A stretch of DNA of 64,000 bases from Sinorhizobium alkalisoli (GCF_008932245.1 NZ_CP034909.1:124001-188000); one strand, 5' to 3'. Shown: positions 35,624 through 45,207, numbered from the stretch's first letter. The notes: a model not told the origin generated them from the letters alone. A program made the numbers and translations.

Positions 35624-36562
35624 TCAGGCGCCTTTGCGGGCGAGAAACAATATGCCGGACACCGGCAGGCCGGCATCCATGCGAATGAACGTGCGTTCGA
35701 CCGCGATCAGCGAAAGCCCGTGTCCGGCGCAGAGCGAAGCGACATAAGGCTCCGAATGCGCATAACGCAGCGACGGCCGGAGCACGAAGCCCTCCTCCGC
35801 TGCCGCCTTCTCTACCGAGAAGGCGAAGAAACCCTCTGGCTTCAGCAACCGGTCGATGATGAGGAACACGCTTTCGAGATTGCCGAGATACATCAGCACA
35901 TCCGCGGCGCTGGCGAGATCGGCACGCCGCTCCTCCAGTTCGCCGAACAGGCCGCACACCTCGGGCAGCAAAGAGAGGTCCGCCTGGCTCAGCCGATCGT
36001 AAATCGCCTTCCCCTCGGCCTTGGCGAGCATGTTGGCCGATAGATCGAAGCCCTCGAGAAAGTCCGAGCGGTCGCGGACGCGCTCACCGAAAAGCCCCGT
36101 TCCGCAGCCAAGGTCCGTGACGTGACGGAAGCGCTGCCTGCCGCTCGTCCGATCGATGAGTGCGGCGAGCTTTTCCGGCACGCTGTAGTTCAGCTTCTCG
36201 GTAAGCGCCTCGTCGAAGCGTTCTGCATAGTCGTCGAAGAGCCGCTCGACGTAGGTGCTCGGCGGCTGCTCCGGCGTCTCGGCGGCGCCGAGGAGTGCAA
36301 GCTTGAGACTGGCACCGAAAATGTCGTCCGGGTTGAGGCGGAGCGTATTGCCAAGGGCCTCGATGGCTGCCTCTTTTCGGCCCGATTTTTCTTCATAGTC
36401 CGCCAGCCGGAACCAGCCGGCCGCCCAGTTCGGTGCGAGCTCGAGGGCCTGGGCCATGAGTTCGGCCGCGGCTTGCAGTTCGCCGCCTTCGGCGAGCATA
36501 TTTGCGTAGTCGGCACGTCGGTCGGCGATCAAGTCACCGGAGGAGAGCTGGTTGAAGATCAT
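35624..36562 (-). CDS. TPR-containing SAM-dependent methyltransferase
   Basis: About 312 residues. The N-terminal third holds TPR-like helices (ELQAAAELMAQALELAPNWAAGWFRLADYEEKSG, KEAAIEALGNTLRLNPDD). The rest is a class I methyltransferase with the SAM-binding segment HVTDLGCGTGLFGERV. TPR-linked methyltransferases of this build are common in Rhizobiales, but the substrate is unknown. The ATG at 36562 was taken over a longer frame. It is divergent from the small membrane protein gene at 36706. Confidence 0.8.
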   Translation of the reverse strand: MIFNQLSSGDLIADRRADYANMLAEGGELQAAAELMAQALELAPNWAAGWFRLADYEEKSGRKEAAIEALGNTLRLNPDDIFGASLKLALLGAAETPEQPPSTYVERLFDDYAERFDEALTEKLNYSVPEKLAALIDRTSGRQRFRHVTDLGCGTGLFGERVRDRSDFLEGFDLSANMLAKAEGKAIYDRLSQADLSLLPEVCGLFGELEERRADLASAADVLMYLGNLESVFLIIDRLLKPEGFFAFSVEKAAAEEGFVLRPSLRYAHSEPYVASLCAGHGLSLIAVERTFIRMDAGLPVSGILFLARKGA

Positions 36563-36705
36563 GACGGTGGCGGTTCCGTTGCGACGGACGCTTCTGGGGC
36601 CGGGCGCGACAAAACACAAGCGGAATCTGGATGGGCCCCTTGCTCGCGGGTTGCGGGGGCAGGAATGTCGGCTTATGTGAGGGAAAACAGGAGAATTCTT
36701 CGCCC

Positions 36706-36972
36706 ATGTCGGACGGCATAAATAGATTCCTGGGTGACTCGCCGCTGCGCGTGCTGGTCAAGCTCGTCGTCGTGTCGATCCTGGTCGGCTTCGTCATGAC
36801 CTTCTTCGACTGGTACCCTGTCGATATCTACTACGGCATCCGCAACTTCCTGCTCGACGTCTGGTACAAAGGCTTTGCCGCGCTCGGTAGGGTCGGGGAC
36901 TATCTCCTCGTCGGCGCCGCCGTCGTTATCCCGGCTTTCCTCCTCCTTCGTATCCTGAGCTATCGGCGGTAG
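36706..36972 (+). CDS. DUF6460 small membrane protein
   Basis: Protein of 88 residues with two hydrophobic stretches (LVKLVVVSILVGFVMTFF and LVGAAVVIPAFLLLRIL) around a short soluble loop (WYPVDIYYGIRN). This fits the small alphaproteobacterial family DUF6460, of unknown function. The CAP-domain gene follows two bases after its stop. Confidence 0.7.
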   Translation: MSDGINRFLGDSPLRVLVKLVVVSILVGFVMTFFDWYPVDIYYGIRNFLLDVWYKGFAALGRVGDYLLVGAAVVIPAFLLLRILSYRR

Positions 36973-36974
36973 GC

Positions 36975-37478
36975 ATGGCGGATTCGATTTGTCTTCCCCG
37001 CAGAGTGCTGATCCTGCGCGCCGGTTCCGTGATCTCGCTCGGCTTGATCGCCGGTTGCTCTGCCTACGATGGGCTCGTCTCCGACGAGGGCGCCCGCAGC
37101 GACCAGACGGAGACGACGCTCGGCTACGTCAACGCGCTGCGTGAGGGGAGGGGGCTTTCGGCGCTCGCGCGCGACCCGGCAGCGTCCCTTGCAGCGATGC
37201 ACCAGGCGGTGCGAATGGCCAGAGCCGGCAAGATGCAGCACAATATCGGCTGGCGCGACGACTTCTACGACCGCATGAAGGGCGAAGGCGTCACCCTGCC
37301 CGCAGCCGAAAACATCGCCATGGGCCAGGAAGACGCCGAGCGCGCCTATCGGGCTTGGGTCAACTCGCCGAACCATCTGAAGAACATGCTCGGCAACTAT
37401 CGCGGTCTCGGCGTTGCGACTGCACAAAATTCCGCTTCCGGAAATCGTCCCTATTGGGCCATGGTGCTCTGCGGCTGA
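36975..37478 (+). CDS. CAP/SCP-domain lipoprotein
   Basis: Protein of 167 residues. The N-terminus has a lipoprotein-type signal ending in a lipobox (SLGLIAGC). The CAP domain has the YVNALREGRGLSALARDPAA helix and the conserved AENIAMG, AYRAWVNSPNHLKNML and GVATA segments. Bacterial CAP proteins act in the envelope, but their activity is mostly undefined. It is coupled to the DUF6460 gene by a two-base gap and followed by the MATE gene on the same strand. Confidence 0.85.
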   Translation: MADSICLPRRVLILRAGSVISLGLIAGCSAYDGLVSDEGARSDQTETTLGYVNALREGRGLSALARDPAASLAAMHQAVRMARAGKMQHNIGWRDDFYDRMKGEGVTLPAAENIAMGQEDAERAYRAWVNSPNHLKNMLGNYRGLGVATAQNSASGNRPYWAMVLCG

Positions 37479-37528
37479 GCTGATTCCCCGAGACGGACCT
37501 TGCGGGAGTGGCCGCATGGGATGAAACG

Positions 37529-38890
37529 ATGACTGCCATGGAAAGCCTGGAACCCGCCGGCGATAGTGCCGGCCCGTTTCACGTCAGCAACCGGCTGATT
37601 TTTTCCATCGCGCTGCCGATGACGCTCGGTTTCCTGACGACACCGCTGCTCGGCCTTGTCGATACGGCCGTGGTCGGCCGGCTTGGTCGGGCGGAGATGC
37701 TCGCCGGACTTGCGGTCGGCGCAGTCATGTTCGACCTCATCTTCGCCACTTTCAATTTCCTGCGCGCCGCCACGACCGGCCTCGTCGCCCAGGCCTGTGG
37801 CCGGGGCGATCGGCGCGAGCAGCAGGCGGTCTTCTGGCGGTCCATGGCTATCGCGCTCGTTTGCGGGCTAGGAATCCTGCTCCTCTCTCCGCTGCTGCTC
37901 CTGGTCGGCCTGTGGCTGATGGCGCCCGGGCCAGAGGTCGCGGCGGTCACCAGCACCTATTTCTTCTATCGGATCCTCTCGGGTCCGGCGGCGCTTGCCA
38001 ATTACGCGATTCTCGGATTCGTGCTCGGCCGTGGCCAGGGTACGCTCGGCCTCCTGTTGCAGACGATCATCAACGGAACCAACATCGTGCTTTCGATCCT
38101 GCTTGGGCTCGTTCTCGGCTGGGGCGTGGCCGGCGTTGCGATCGCCACGGTCACTGGCGAGGTGGTCGGTGCGGTCCTTGGCTTCCTGATCGTCTTCGGC
38201 CGCTTCGACGGGCAGGACGCGCCCGGCTGGGCGGCCGTTTTCGCGCGGAACCGCCTGAAGGCGCTCTTCGGCCTCAACCGCGACATCATGATCCGTTCTT
38301 TCGTGCTGCTCGCCGCCTTTGCGCTGATGACGCGGATCGGCACCGCTCTGGGCCCGGTAACGCTTGCCGCAAATGCGGTGCTGATGAGCATCTTCCTGGT
38401 TGCCGGCTACTATCTCGACGGGCTTGCCAATGCGGCCGAGCAATTGACGGGGCGCTCGATCGGGGCGGCCTACAGGCCGGCTTTTGACCGCGCCCTGCGG
38501 ATGACCGTCGCCTGGGCGCTCGGGCTGGCCGCGGCGACGACGCTCGCGTTCCTCGCCTTCGGCAATGCGCTTGTCGATCTGTTGACGACGGTGGCGGTGG
38601 TGCGCGCAGCGGCGTACGAATACATGCCCTGGGCGGCCCTCACGGCGCTGACCGGCGCGCTCGCCTTCCTGATGGACGGAGTCTTCATCGGGGCCACCTG
38701 GTCGCGCGACATGCGCAATATGATGATCGCCGCCTTCCTCGTCTATTGCGCCTCGCTCGCCGCGCTCGTGCCCCTGTTCGGCAATCACGGTCTCTGGGCG
38801 GGGCTCAACCTCTTCCTGCTGATGCGAGGGCTTTCACTGCTCGCCCTGGTGCCGCGCCGGGCGGCTCAGACTTTCCGTCCGGCCCAGTAA
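37529..38890 (+). CDS. MATE family efflux transporter
   Basis: About 453 residues with twelve hydrophobic segments. Typical MATE marks are FSIALPMTLGFLTTPLLGLVDTAVVG near the N-terminus, GRGDRREQQAVFWRS in the first cytoplasmic loop and LGLVLGWGVAGVAIATV. The family exports cationic drugs or metabolites by Na+ or H+ exchange. The ATG at 37529 is preferred to an upstream GTG. The last 25 bases overlap the end of convergent pyrD. Confidence 0.87.
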   Translation: MTAMESLEPAGDSAGPFHVSNRLIFSIALPMTLGFLTTPLLGLVDTAVVGRLGRAEMLAGLAVGAVMFDLIFATFNFLRAATTGLVAQACGRGDRREQQAVFWRSMAIALVCGLGILLLSPLLLLVGLWLMAPGPEVAAVTSTYFFYRILSGPAALANYAILGFVLGRGQGTLGLLLQTIINGTNIVLSILLGLVLGWGVAGVAIATVTGEVVGAVLGFLIVFGRFDGQDAPGWAAVFARNRLKALFGLNRDIMIRSFVLLAAFALMTRIGTALGPVTLAANAVLMSIFLVAGYYLDGLANAAEQLTGRSIGAAYRPAFDRALRMTVAWALGLAAATTLAFLAFGNALVDLLTTVAVVRAAAYEYMPWAALTALTGALAFLMDGVFIGATWSRDMRNMMIAAFLVYCASLAALVPLFGNHGLWAGLNLFLLMRGLSLLALVPRRAAQTFRPAQ

Positions 38891-39954
38891 TCGGTGCGGC
38901 TGTCGCGGATCTCGCGGATGGAGGCAAGTCCGTCGCGGTCGCAGAGCGCGGAAAGCCCCCGCACGATCCGACCCGGAAGACCCGGTCCCTGGTAGACCAT
39001 GCAGGAATAGAGCTGGACGAGATCGGCGCCGGCACGGATCTTTTCCGCCGCCGTTTCGGCCGAACCGACACCGCCGACGCCGATGATCGGCATGTCGGGC
39101 CCGATGCGCTTGCGCATCCGCGCGAGGACCGCCGTCGACTTCTCGAAGAGCGGCCTGCCGGAAAGTCCGCCGGTCTCCTTCGCCTGCCGCTGGTCCTTGA
39201 GTCCCTCGCGCGAGAGCGTGGTGTTCGATACGATCAGTCCATCGAGATCATGCGCCAACACTTCCGCCGCAATGTCGTCCATCCCCTCGTCGGTCAGGTC
39301 CGGGGCGATCTTGAGAAAAACCGGGATGCGCCTACCGGTCTTTCCTGCTTCCTCCTCGCGTGCGGCAAGCACGGCCGAAAGCAGCGCCGCGAGGCTTTCG
39401 CGCGCCTGGAGATCGCGCAAGCCCGGCGTATTGGGCGAGGAGATATTGGCGGTGAAATAGCGTGCGACCGGGTAGAAGGTGCGAATGCCCGCCACGTAGT
39501 CGGCAATGCGGTCGGCGCTGTCCTTGTTGGCACCGATGTTGACGCCGACCAAAGCCTCCCGCGAGTAGCCCCGAAGCCTCGCCAGCGCCGCCCCGTGCCC
39601 TTCATTGTTGAAGCCGAGCCTGTTGATCACAGCCTCGTCTTCCACGAGGCGAAAAAGCCGAGGCCTGTCGTTGCCCGCCTGCGGACGCGGCGTGACCGTG
39701 CCGATCTCGGTAAAACCGAAGCCGAGCTTCAGAAGCGCCTCGGGCACTTCGGCATTCTTGTCATAGCCCGCCGCCATACCGATCGGATTGGCAAAGGTCA
39801 GGCCCGCCACGGTTTGCACCAACCTTGGGTCTGCGGGCGCTGCACAGCTCCGGACGAGACCGCTCTTCAGCGCCCGGATCGAGAGGCCATGGGCGGACTC
39901 GGGGTCGAGCAGAAACAGGCCGCGACGGGCGAGGCTTTCGAAAGGTCTGGTCAT
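38866..39954 (-). CDS. pyrD: Dihydroorotate dehydrogenase (quinone)
   Basis: Class 2 enzyme of 362 residues, membrane-associated, that oxidises dihydroorotate to orotate with quinone in pyrimidine synthesis. It has an N-terminal amphipathic stretch (PFESLARRGLFLLDPE), GLTFANPIGMAAGYDKNAE, the NISSPNTPGLRDLQ segment and FMN-binding GVGGVGSAETA. Its 3' end overlaps the MATE gene by 25 bases. The DUF952 gene upstream overlaps its start codon by four bases, so the two are translationally coupled. Confidence 0.95.
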   Translation of the reverse strand: MTRPFESLARRGLFLLDPESAHGLSIRALKSGLVRSCAAPADPRLVQTVAGLTFANPIGMAAGYDKNAEVPEALLKLGFGFTEIGTVTPRPQAGNDRPRLFRLVEDEAVINRLGFNNEGHGAALARLRGYSREALVGVNIGANKDSADRIADYVAGIRTFYPVARYFTANISSPNTPGLRDLQARESLAALLSAVLAAREEEAGKTGRRIPVFLKIAPDLTDEGMDDIAAEVLAHDLDGLIVSNTTLSREGLKDQRQAKETGGLSGRPLFEKSTAVLARMRKRIGPDMPIIGVGGVGSAETAAEKIRAGADLVQLYSCMVYQGPGLPGRIVRGLSALCDRDGLASIREIRDSRTDYWAGRKV

Positions 39955-40298
39955 GGGGCAAGCTCTGGAAACACGTGGTCGCCGTCGTCGTCAAGCAGCA
40001 GCGGCTTTTCCCACAGCACCGCATCGAGAGTGAGCGGCGCGTAGAGATGCGGAAAAAGTGCGCCGCCACGCGATGGCTCATAGGTGAGCTTGTCCCCGAG
40101 CACGGCCGCGTTCACCGCGACCAGCAGGAGGTCCGTCTGTCCCTCGAAATGGCGCGCGGCCGTTTCGGTCACCTGATCACGGGTCGAAAAATGGATGAAG
40201 CCGTCGGCGAGATCGATAGGTGCGCCATCGAATCGTCCCGTGCGCCGCGCCTCCTGCCAAAGCAGTGCCGGAACGATCTTGTATATGGTAGCGTTCAT
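39951..40298 (-). CDS. DUF952 family protein
   Basis: Protein of 115 residues with the DUF952 pattern: IYKIVPALLWQEARRTGRFDG, DGFIHFSTRDQVTETAARHF, LLLVAVNAAVLGDKLTYEPSRGGALFPHLYAPL. The function is unknown; its fold is thought to resemble ADP-ribosyl-processing domains. It ends in an ATGA overlap with pyrD, and the gene pair is common in Rhizobiales. The start is well inside a longer frame, but the domain begins here. Confidence 0.85.
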   Translation of the reverse strand: MNATIYKIVPALLWQEARRTGRFDGAPIDLADGFIHFSTRDQVTETAARHFEGQTDLLLVAVNAAVLGDKLTYEPSRGGALFPHLYAPLTLDAVLWEKPLLLDDDGDHVFPELAP

Positions 40299-40463
40299 GC
40301 TGTCCGCTCGTCCGTCGTGAAAACCGAGCCATGGCCTTGCCGCAAATATAGCCGCATGTCCACCGTGCAACACCAGATCGAGGCGGATTTCTCTACGGCG
40401 CCGAGCGTCCCTTTGGGCGTGCGAGGATGAACGTAGCACAGGAGGCTTCCGGAAGAGGATGTC

Positions 40464-40901
40464 ATGAAGCAAGCAACCGCAGCATTGGTGTTCGGCCTGA
40501 GTCTTGGATGGGCGCTTTCGGTGACCGCCCAGGAATCGTCGCCTGGACGCTACACGATGCAGAAATCCGAGACGGGGTTCGCCCGGCTCGACACCGAAAC
40601 CGGCGAGGTTGACCTCTGCCAGGAGAAGAACGGAGAACTCGTCTGCCGGATGGCGGCCGACGAGCGCGCAGCCTTCGAGAGGGAGCTCGATCTTCTCACC
40701 AGGCGCGTCGAAGCGCTGGAAAAAGCCGTTGGGAGAGGAGCGGCAGCAAGCAAACCGGATCTTCCGACCGACGAAGAGATTGACCGGACAATGAGCATCA
40801 TGGAAAGAGTGATGCGGAAGTTCATGGGGATCGTGAAGGAATTCGACGACAAAGGGAAGTCGCCCGCCGAGGAGGGTGGGCAGGTACCCGACCGGACGTG
40901 A
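40464..40901 (+). CDS. Exported hypothetical protein with coiled coil
   Basis: Protein of 145 residues. A signal peptide (ATAALVFGLSLGWALSVTAQ) is followed by a small domain with two cysteines (VDLCQEKNGELVCRM) and a coiled coil (AAFERELDLLTRRVEALEKAV). The C-terminal part is charged. No named family is recognised. It lies on the plus strand 120 bases before the response regulator gene; GAGGATGTC precedes the ATG. Confidence 0.65.
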   Translation: MKQATAALVFGLSLGWALSVTAQESSPGRYTMQKSETGFARLDTETGEVDLCQEKNGELVCRMAADERAAFERELDLLTRRVEALEKAVGRGAAASKPDLPTDEEIDRTMSIMERVMRKFMGIVKEFDDKGKSPAEEGGQVPDRT

Positions 40902-41021
40902 ATTCGCCCCTGGGCGACACCGGGCTGCGGCATGCGTCCTTATGTCGATGCCGATTCGGTGGTAATAAGATTGCTGCAGCAGGTACTGTTGCAGCCGAGG
41001 CTCTTGGGAGGGGGCGTCACC

Positions 41022-41666
41022 ATGCCGGACATGACCATCATCATTGCCGACGACCACCCGCTATTTCGAGGCGCGATGCGCCAGGCGCTGAGCGGCATGG
41101 CCGGCGCCCCGGCCATTGTCGAGGCGGGCGACTTTTCAGCGGTGCGCAAGGCTGCGGCCGACCACCCGGACGCGGATCTGATGCTCCTCGACCTGACGAT
41201 GCCGGGTGTCAGCGGTCTCTCCGGTCTGATTGCGCTGCGCGCCGAATTCCCCAGCCTGCCGGTGATGATTGTCTCCGCCCATGACGATCCGGCCACCATC
41301 CACCGCGCGATAGACCTCGGCGCTGCAGGTTTCCTGTCGAAATCCGCGGGCATCGAAGAGATTCGCGACGGCATCGCCAAGGTGATGGCCGGCGAAGTAT
41401 TTGTGCCGGCCGACTACGACCGGAATCAGCAATACGAGCCGGAGGTTGCCGATCTGATGCATCGGCTGCAGACCCTCACGCCGCAGCAATCTCGCGTGCT
41501 GTCGATGCTTGCCGAGGGCCTGCTCAACAAGCAGATCGCCTACGAACTCGGCGTGTCCGAGGCGACGATCAAGGCACATGTGTCGGCAATCCTGCTAAAG
41601 CTCGATGTCGACAGCCGCACGCAGGCCGTTATCCAGTTGCAGAAGCTCGGAAGCGTCGCGGCCTGA
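41022..41666 (+). CDS. NarL/FixJ-type response regulator
   Basis: Response regulator of 214 residues. The receiver domain shows IIADDHPLFRGAMRQAL, the phospho-aspartate in MLLDLTMPGVSG and the lysine in FLSKSAG. A LuxR-type helix-turn-helix (LTPQQSRVLSMLAEGLLNKQIAYELGVSEATIKAHVSAIL) follows. It is convergent with a sodium-symporter-fused hybrid kinase, 37 bases away tail to tail. That pairing matches the acetate-responsive CrbS/CrbR (MxtR/ErdR) type of two-component system. The start is the ATG preceding MPDMTIIIADDH. Confidence 0.87.
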   Translation: MPDMTIIIADDHPLFRGAMRQALSGMAGAPAIVEAGDFSAVRKAAADHPDADLMLLDLTMPGVSGLSGLIALRAEFPSLPVMIVSAHDDPATIHRAIDLGAAGFLSKSAGIEEIRDGIAKVMAGEVFVPADYDRNQQYEPEVADLMHRLQTLTPQQSRVLSMLAEGLLNKQIAYELGVSEATIKAHVSAILLKLDVDSRTQAVIQLQKLGSVAA

Positions 41667-41703
41667 CGCGTCCGCTCGATCGTGCAAACTCGGTGCGACT
41701 ATT

Positions 41704-44700
41704 CTACTCCGCCGCAGCCCTTGATGCAGCGGCGAGCTGCGTCAGCCAGGCACGCAGGGCGGCGGGACGTACCGGCTTGTGCTGCAGCGAGACGCAGTCG
41801 CGTTCGGCGGCACTGCGGACTTCAGGCGTGCGGTCCGCCGTCACCATCAGCGCCGGAATGTTCTCTTTCCAGAGCGCGCGGATGCAGGCGATTGCCTCGA
41901 TGCCGGTGCCGTCGCCGAGGTGATAGTCGGCGACGATGGCGTCCGGCCGCACGGCAAGCTTCTCCGGTCCCATCCCCGCACAGGCGGAGAGCGATTCCGC
42001 CGTGGTCACCGTGCAGCCCCAGCCGCCAAGCAGCAGCGCCATGCCGTCGAGGATCTTCAACTCGTTGTCGATGCACAGCACGTTGAGCCCGGTGAGCGCA
42101 TCGGCCGACTTCGTGGCTGCGACCGGTTGGACCGCCGCTTTGCCGGCACTGACGGCCATCGGAACGCTCACCTTGAAACGGGTGCCTTTGCCCGGCTGCG
42201 ATTGCAGGCTGACCGGATGATTGAGCACGTGCGAGATGCGGTCGACGATCGACAGCCCGAGCCCGAGGCCGGCTGCGGTGCGCGCGCCTTCGTCGAGCCG
42301 CGCGAATTCCTTGAATACGGTACGGAACTTCGACGGGGGAATGCCGATGCCGGAGTCGAGCACCTCGATTGCCGCCGTTTGTCCACGCCGACGGACGCCG
42401 ACCAGAACCTTGCCCCGAAGCGTGTACTTTATGGCGTTGGAAACGAGGTTCTGAACGACGCGCCGCAGGAGGTTCGGGTCGCTGTGCACGACGAGCGAAG
42501 TCGGCATGATGACGAGCTTGATCTCTTTCGCCCGGGCCATCGGCGCAAAATCCGTCTCGATGCGCCTGAAGAGTTCGTTGAGCGGCACCGACTGCAGCCG
42601 CGGTTTCATCGCGCCGGTGTCGAGACGCGAAATGTCGAGTACGGCACCGAGAATGGCCTCCACCGATTCGAGTGATGAATCGATGTTCTGCACCAGCGCA
42701 CGGTTGTCAGAGTCGCCCAGTCGCTCGACGAGCGAGGAAGAATAGAGGCGTGCGGCATTGAGGGGTTGCAGAATGTCGTGACCGGCGGCGGCGAAGAAGC
42801 GGGTCTTGCCGATATTGGCCTCTTCGGCCGCTGCCCGCGCCTCTGCCAGTTCCCGATTCACCAGCGTCAATTCACCCGTCCGTTCGGCGACGCGCATTTC
42901 CAGCGTCTCGTTCGCCTGTTTCAACGCCATGTCGGCGGCCACGCGCTGTGTGATGTCCGTATAGGTCGTGACGATGCCCTTGTCGGGCATCGCATTCGTC
43001 CTCACTTCGATGATGCGCGTGCCATTGGACAGTTCCAGCAGGAAAGGCTTGTCGAGCGTCAGGAAGTTGGCGATCAGCGCCTTCTCGTCCTCCTTACGCA
43101 GATCACCGCGGCGGGCGAGGATCGCGACGATGTCGGCAAGCGGGAAGCCAACCTGGCCGGTTGACTCCGGCAGATCGAGCAATTGACGGAAACGGCGGTT
43201 CCAGATGATCAGGTTGTTGGCGTTGTCGAAGACGGCGATGCCCTGATCCATCTGAGAAAGCGCGGTGTGCAGCATGTCCTGGTTATATTGCAGCGCCTCG
43301 CTTGCCTGGTCGAGCAGCCAGGCCGTGTCCGAGGAGGCATCGTCAACGCGCTGGAGCACGAGCGAGAGAACCAGTCGCGCAGATGAGGAGCCGATGGCGC
43401 TGCCGAGCAGTTGTTCGGAAAAATGCACGAGGGCCATGTCTGCGGAGGCGTTGTCGTCGAGCCAGCGGCCGGATTGCTGTTCATAGGTGTGGAACGAGCG
43501 CTGCATGCGTTCCTCGCCCATGTAGCGGGCGATCGTGGTCTTCAGATCACGCACCGTCACTTTGGTCTTGCGCCCGCGGAAGGTTCCTTCCGTGCGGGAC
43601 CGGCGGGTGATGAAAACACCGGCCTGGATGCGCTCCAGGGGTTTCGGTGCGCGCGTCAGCGAGCCTAGGACGTAGGCTGACGCATTGACGAGCATGCTCA
43701 GCGCCGTTGCGCTGACGAGCGGATCCGACTGCGGCCCGGAGAAGAGATCGGTGAAGGGCAGCAGGAAGCTCAACACCGTCGACGCGACGTGGGAGTTGTC
43801 CGGGCCGCCGAGGCTCGGCAGGAACAAGAGGTAGGCCCAGACGAGAAAGCCCGACACCATGCCAGCGATCGCGCCGCGGGAGTTCGCCTGCCGCCAGACC
43901 AGCCCGCCGAAGAGCGCCGGTGCCATCTGCGAGACCGCGGCGAAGGAGAGCAGGCCCAGCGAAGCGAGGCCGGCACTGATGTCGGCGGAGCGGTAATAAC
44001 CATAGCCGAGCAGCAGCACGAAGAGAATTGCCGTGCGGCGGATGTTAAGGAGCGTGCCGGCCATGTCTTCCTGCAGCGAGCCGCGAGTCCCCAGCCGGCG
44101 ACGCAGGAATACAGGCATGACGATGTCGTTGGAGACCATGATCGACAGGGCGACCGAGGCGACGATGACCATCGCGGTTGCGGCGGAGAAGCCTCCGATG
44201 AAGGTTGTCAATGTCAAGAGCGGCAGATCGCTCGCCAGCGGCAGCGTCAACAGATAAAGGTCCGCGTCGCCGGAGCCGGAAAACGTCAGAATCCCGGCAA
44301 TCGCGATCGGCAGCACGAAGAGATTGATGGCGATCAGATAGAGCGGAAAAAGGATGCCCGCCGTGCGCAGTTCCGTGTCCGTGCGGTTCTCGACGACGGT
44401 GACGTGGAACTGCCGCGGCAGCATGATGATCGCGAACGCCGACAGCGCGATCAGCAGGATCCAGCGCGCCGCCGGCGTCTCGTAGGCAAGCGCGGAGAGG
44501 ACTTCCGGGCTTTGCTGCGCCCTTTCCATGAGTTCGGCGGGGCCGCCGAAGAGTACGAAGACGACATAGACGCCCACCGCCAGCATGGCCGCGAGCTTCA
44601 CTACCGATTCCATCGCGATCGCGAGGATCAGGCCGTCCTGGTGCTCCGTCGCATCCGTGTGGCGCGTGCCGAACACGATTGCGAAACAGGCGAGGAAGAG

Positions 44701-45207
44701 CGTGACCAGTAGAGGCAGGTCGATGAAATGCTCCCCCGAACCGATGCCGTATTCGCTGGTGTCGATCATCGCGGCGACGGAGCTCGACACGGCCTTGAGC
44801 TGAAGGGCGATGTAGGGGATCGCCCCGACGAGCGAGATCAAGGCCACAATCGCTGCGACGGTGGGATTCTTTCCATAGCGCGCGGCCAGGAAATCGGCGA
44901 CCGAAGTCAGCCTCTCCGTCTTGGCGAGCCGGACGATGCGGCGGATCAGCGGCAGGCCGACCGTAAACATCAGAATGGGACCGATATAGATGCCGGTGAA
45001 TTCGAGGCCGCGTTCGGCCGCGAGCCCGACGCCGCCGAAATAGGTCCAGGAGGTGCAATAGATCGCTAGGCTGAGCGCATAGACCAGCGGCCTGCCCTTA
45101 CCGGCGATCTTGTTTTTTCCGGCCTGGCGGTCGCCATAGCTTGCGACCGCAAAGAGCAGCAGCAGATAGGCGAAAGCGGAGGCAAAGATGATTGAACCCG
45201 AGAGCAT
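41704..45207 (-). CDS. Hybrid sensor kinase with N-terminal sodium/solute symporter domain
   Basis: A 1167-residue protein. Residues 1 to about 500 are a thirteen-helix SSS symporter (ALSLAIYCTSWTYFGGVGLAAERG, ADFLAARYGKNPT). A PAS domain (LSQMDQGIAVFDNANNLIIWNRRF) precedes a histidine kinase with H810 in FFAAAGHDILQPLNAARLY and an ATPase domain (NLVSNAIKYT, GLGLGLSIVDR). A C-terminal receiver has D1094 in IVADYHLGDGTG. Related proteins (CrbS, MxtR) sense acetate or respond to carbon status together with a LuxR-type regulator; a similar S. meliloti system has been named ActJK. Confidence 0.88.
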   Translation of the reverse strand: MLSGSIIFASAFAYLLLLFAVASYGDRQAGKNKIAGKGRPLVYALSLAIYCTSWTYFGGVGLAAERGLEFTGIYIGPILMFTVGLPLIRRIVRLAKTERLTSVADFLAARYGKNPTVAAIVALISLVGAIPYIALQLKAVSSSVAAMIDTSEYGIGSGEHFIDLPLLVTLFLACFAIVFGTRHTDATEHQDGLILAIAMESVVKLAAMLAVGVYVVFVLFGGPAELMERAQQSPEVLSALAYETPAARWILLIALSAFAIIMLPRQFHVTVVENRTDTELRTAGILFPLYLIAINLFVLPIAIAGILTFSGSGDADLYLLTLPLASDLPLLTLTTFIGGFSAATAMVIVASVALSIMVSNDIVMPVFLRRRLGTRGSLQEDMAGTLLNIRRTAILFVLLLGYGYYRSADISAGLASLGLLSFAAVSQMAPALFGGLVWRQANSRGAIAGMVSGFLVWAYLLFLPSLGGPDNSHVASTVLSFLLPFTDLFSGPQSDPLVSATALSMLVNASAYVLGSLTRAPKPLERIQAGVFITRRSRTEGTFRGRKTKVTVRDLKTTIARYMGEERMQRSFHTYEQQSGRWLDDNASADMALVHFSEQLLGSAIGSSSARLVLSLVLQRVDDASSDTAWLLDQASEALQYNQDMLHTALSQMDQGIAVFDNANNLIIWNRRFRQLLDLPESTGQVGFPLADIVAILARRGDLRKEDEKALIANFLTLDKPFLLELSNGTRIIEVRTNAMPDKGIVTTYTDITQRVAADMALKQANETLEMRVAERTGELTLVNRELAEARAAAEEANIGKTRFFAAAGHDILQPLNAARLYSSSLVERLGDSDNRALVQNIDSSLESVEAILGAVLDISRLDTGAMKPRLQSVPLNELFRRIETDFAPMARAKEIKLVIMPTSLVVHSDPNLLRRVVQNLVSNAIKYTLRGKVLVGVRRRGQTAAIEVLDSGIGIPPSKFRTVFKEFARLDEGARTAAGLGLGLSIVDRISHVLNHPVSLQSQPGKGTRFKVSVPMAVSAGKAAVQPVAATKSADALTGLNVLCIDNELKILDGMALLLGGWGCTVTTAESLSACAGMGPEKLAVRPDAIVADYHLGDGTGIEAIACIRALWKENIPALMVTADRTPEVRSAAERDCVSLQHKPVRPAALRAWLTQLAAASRAAAE

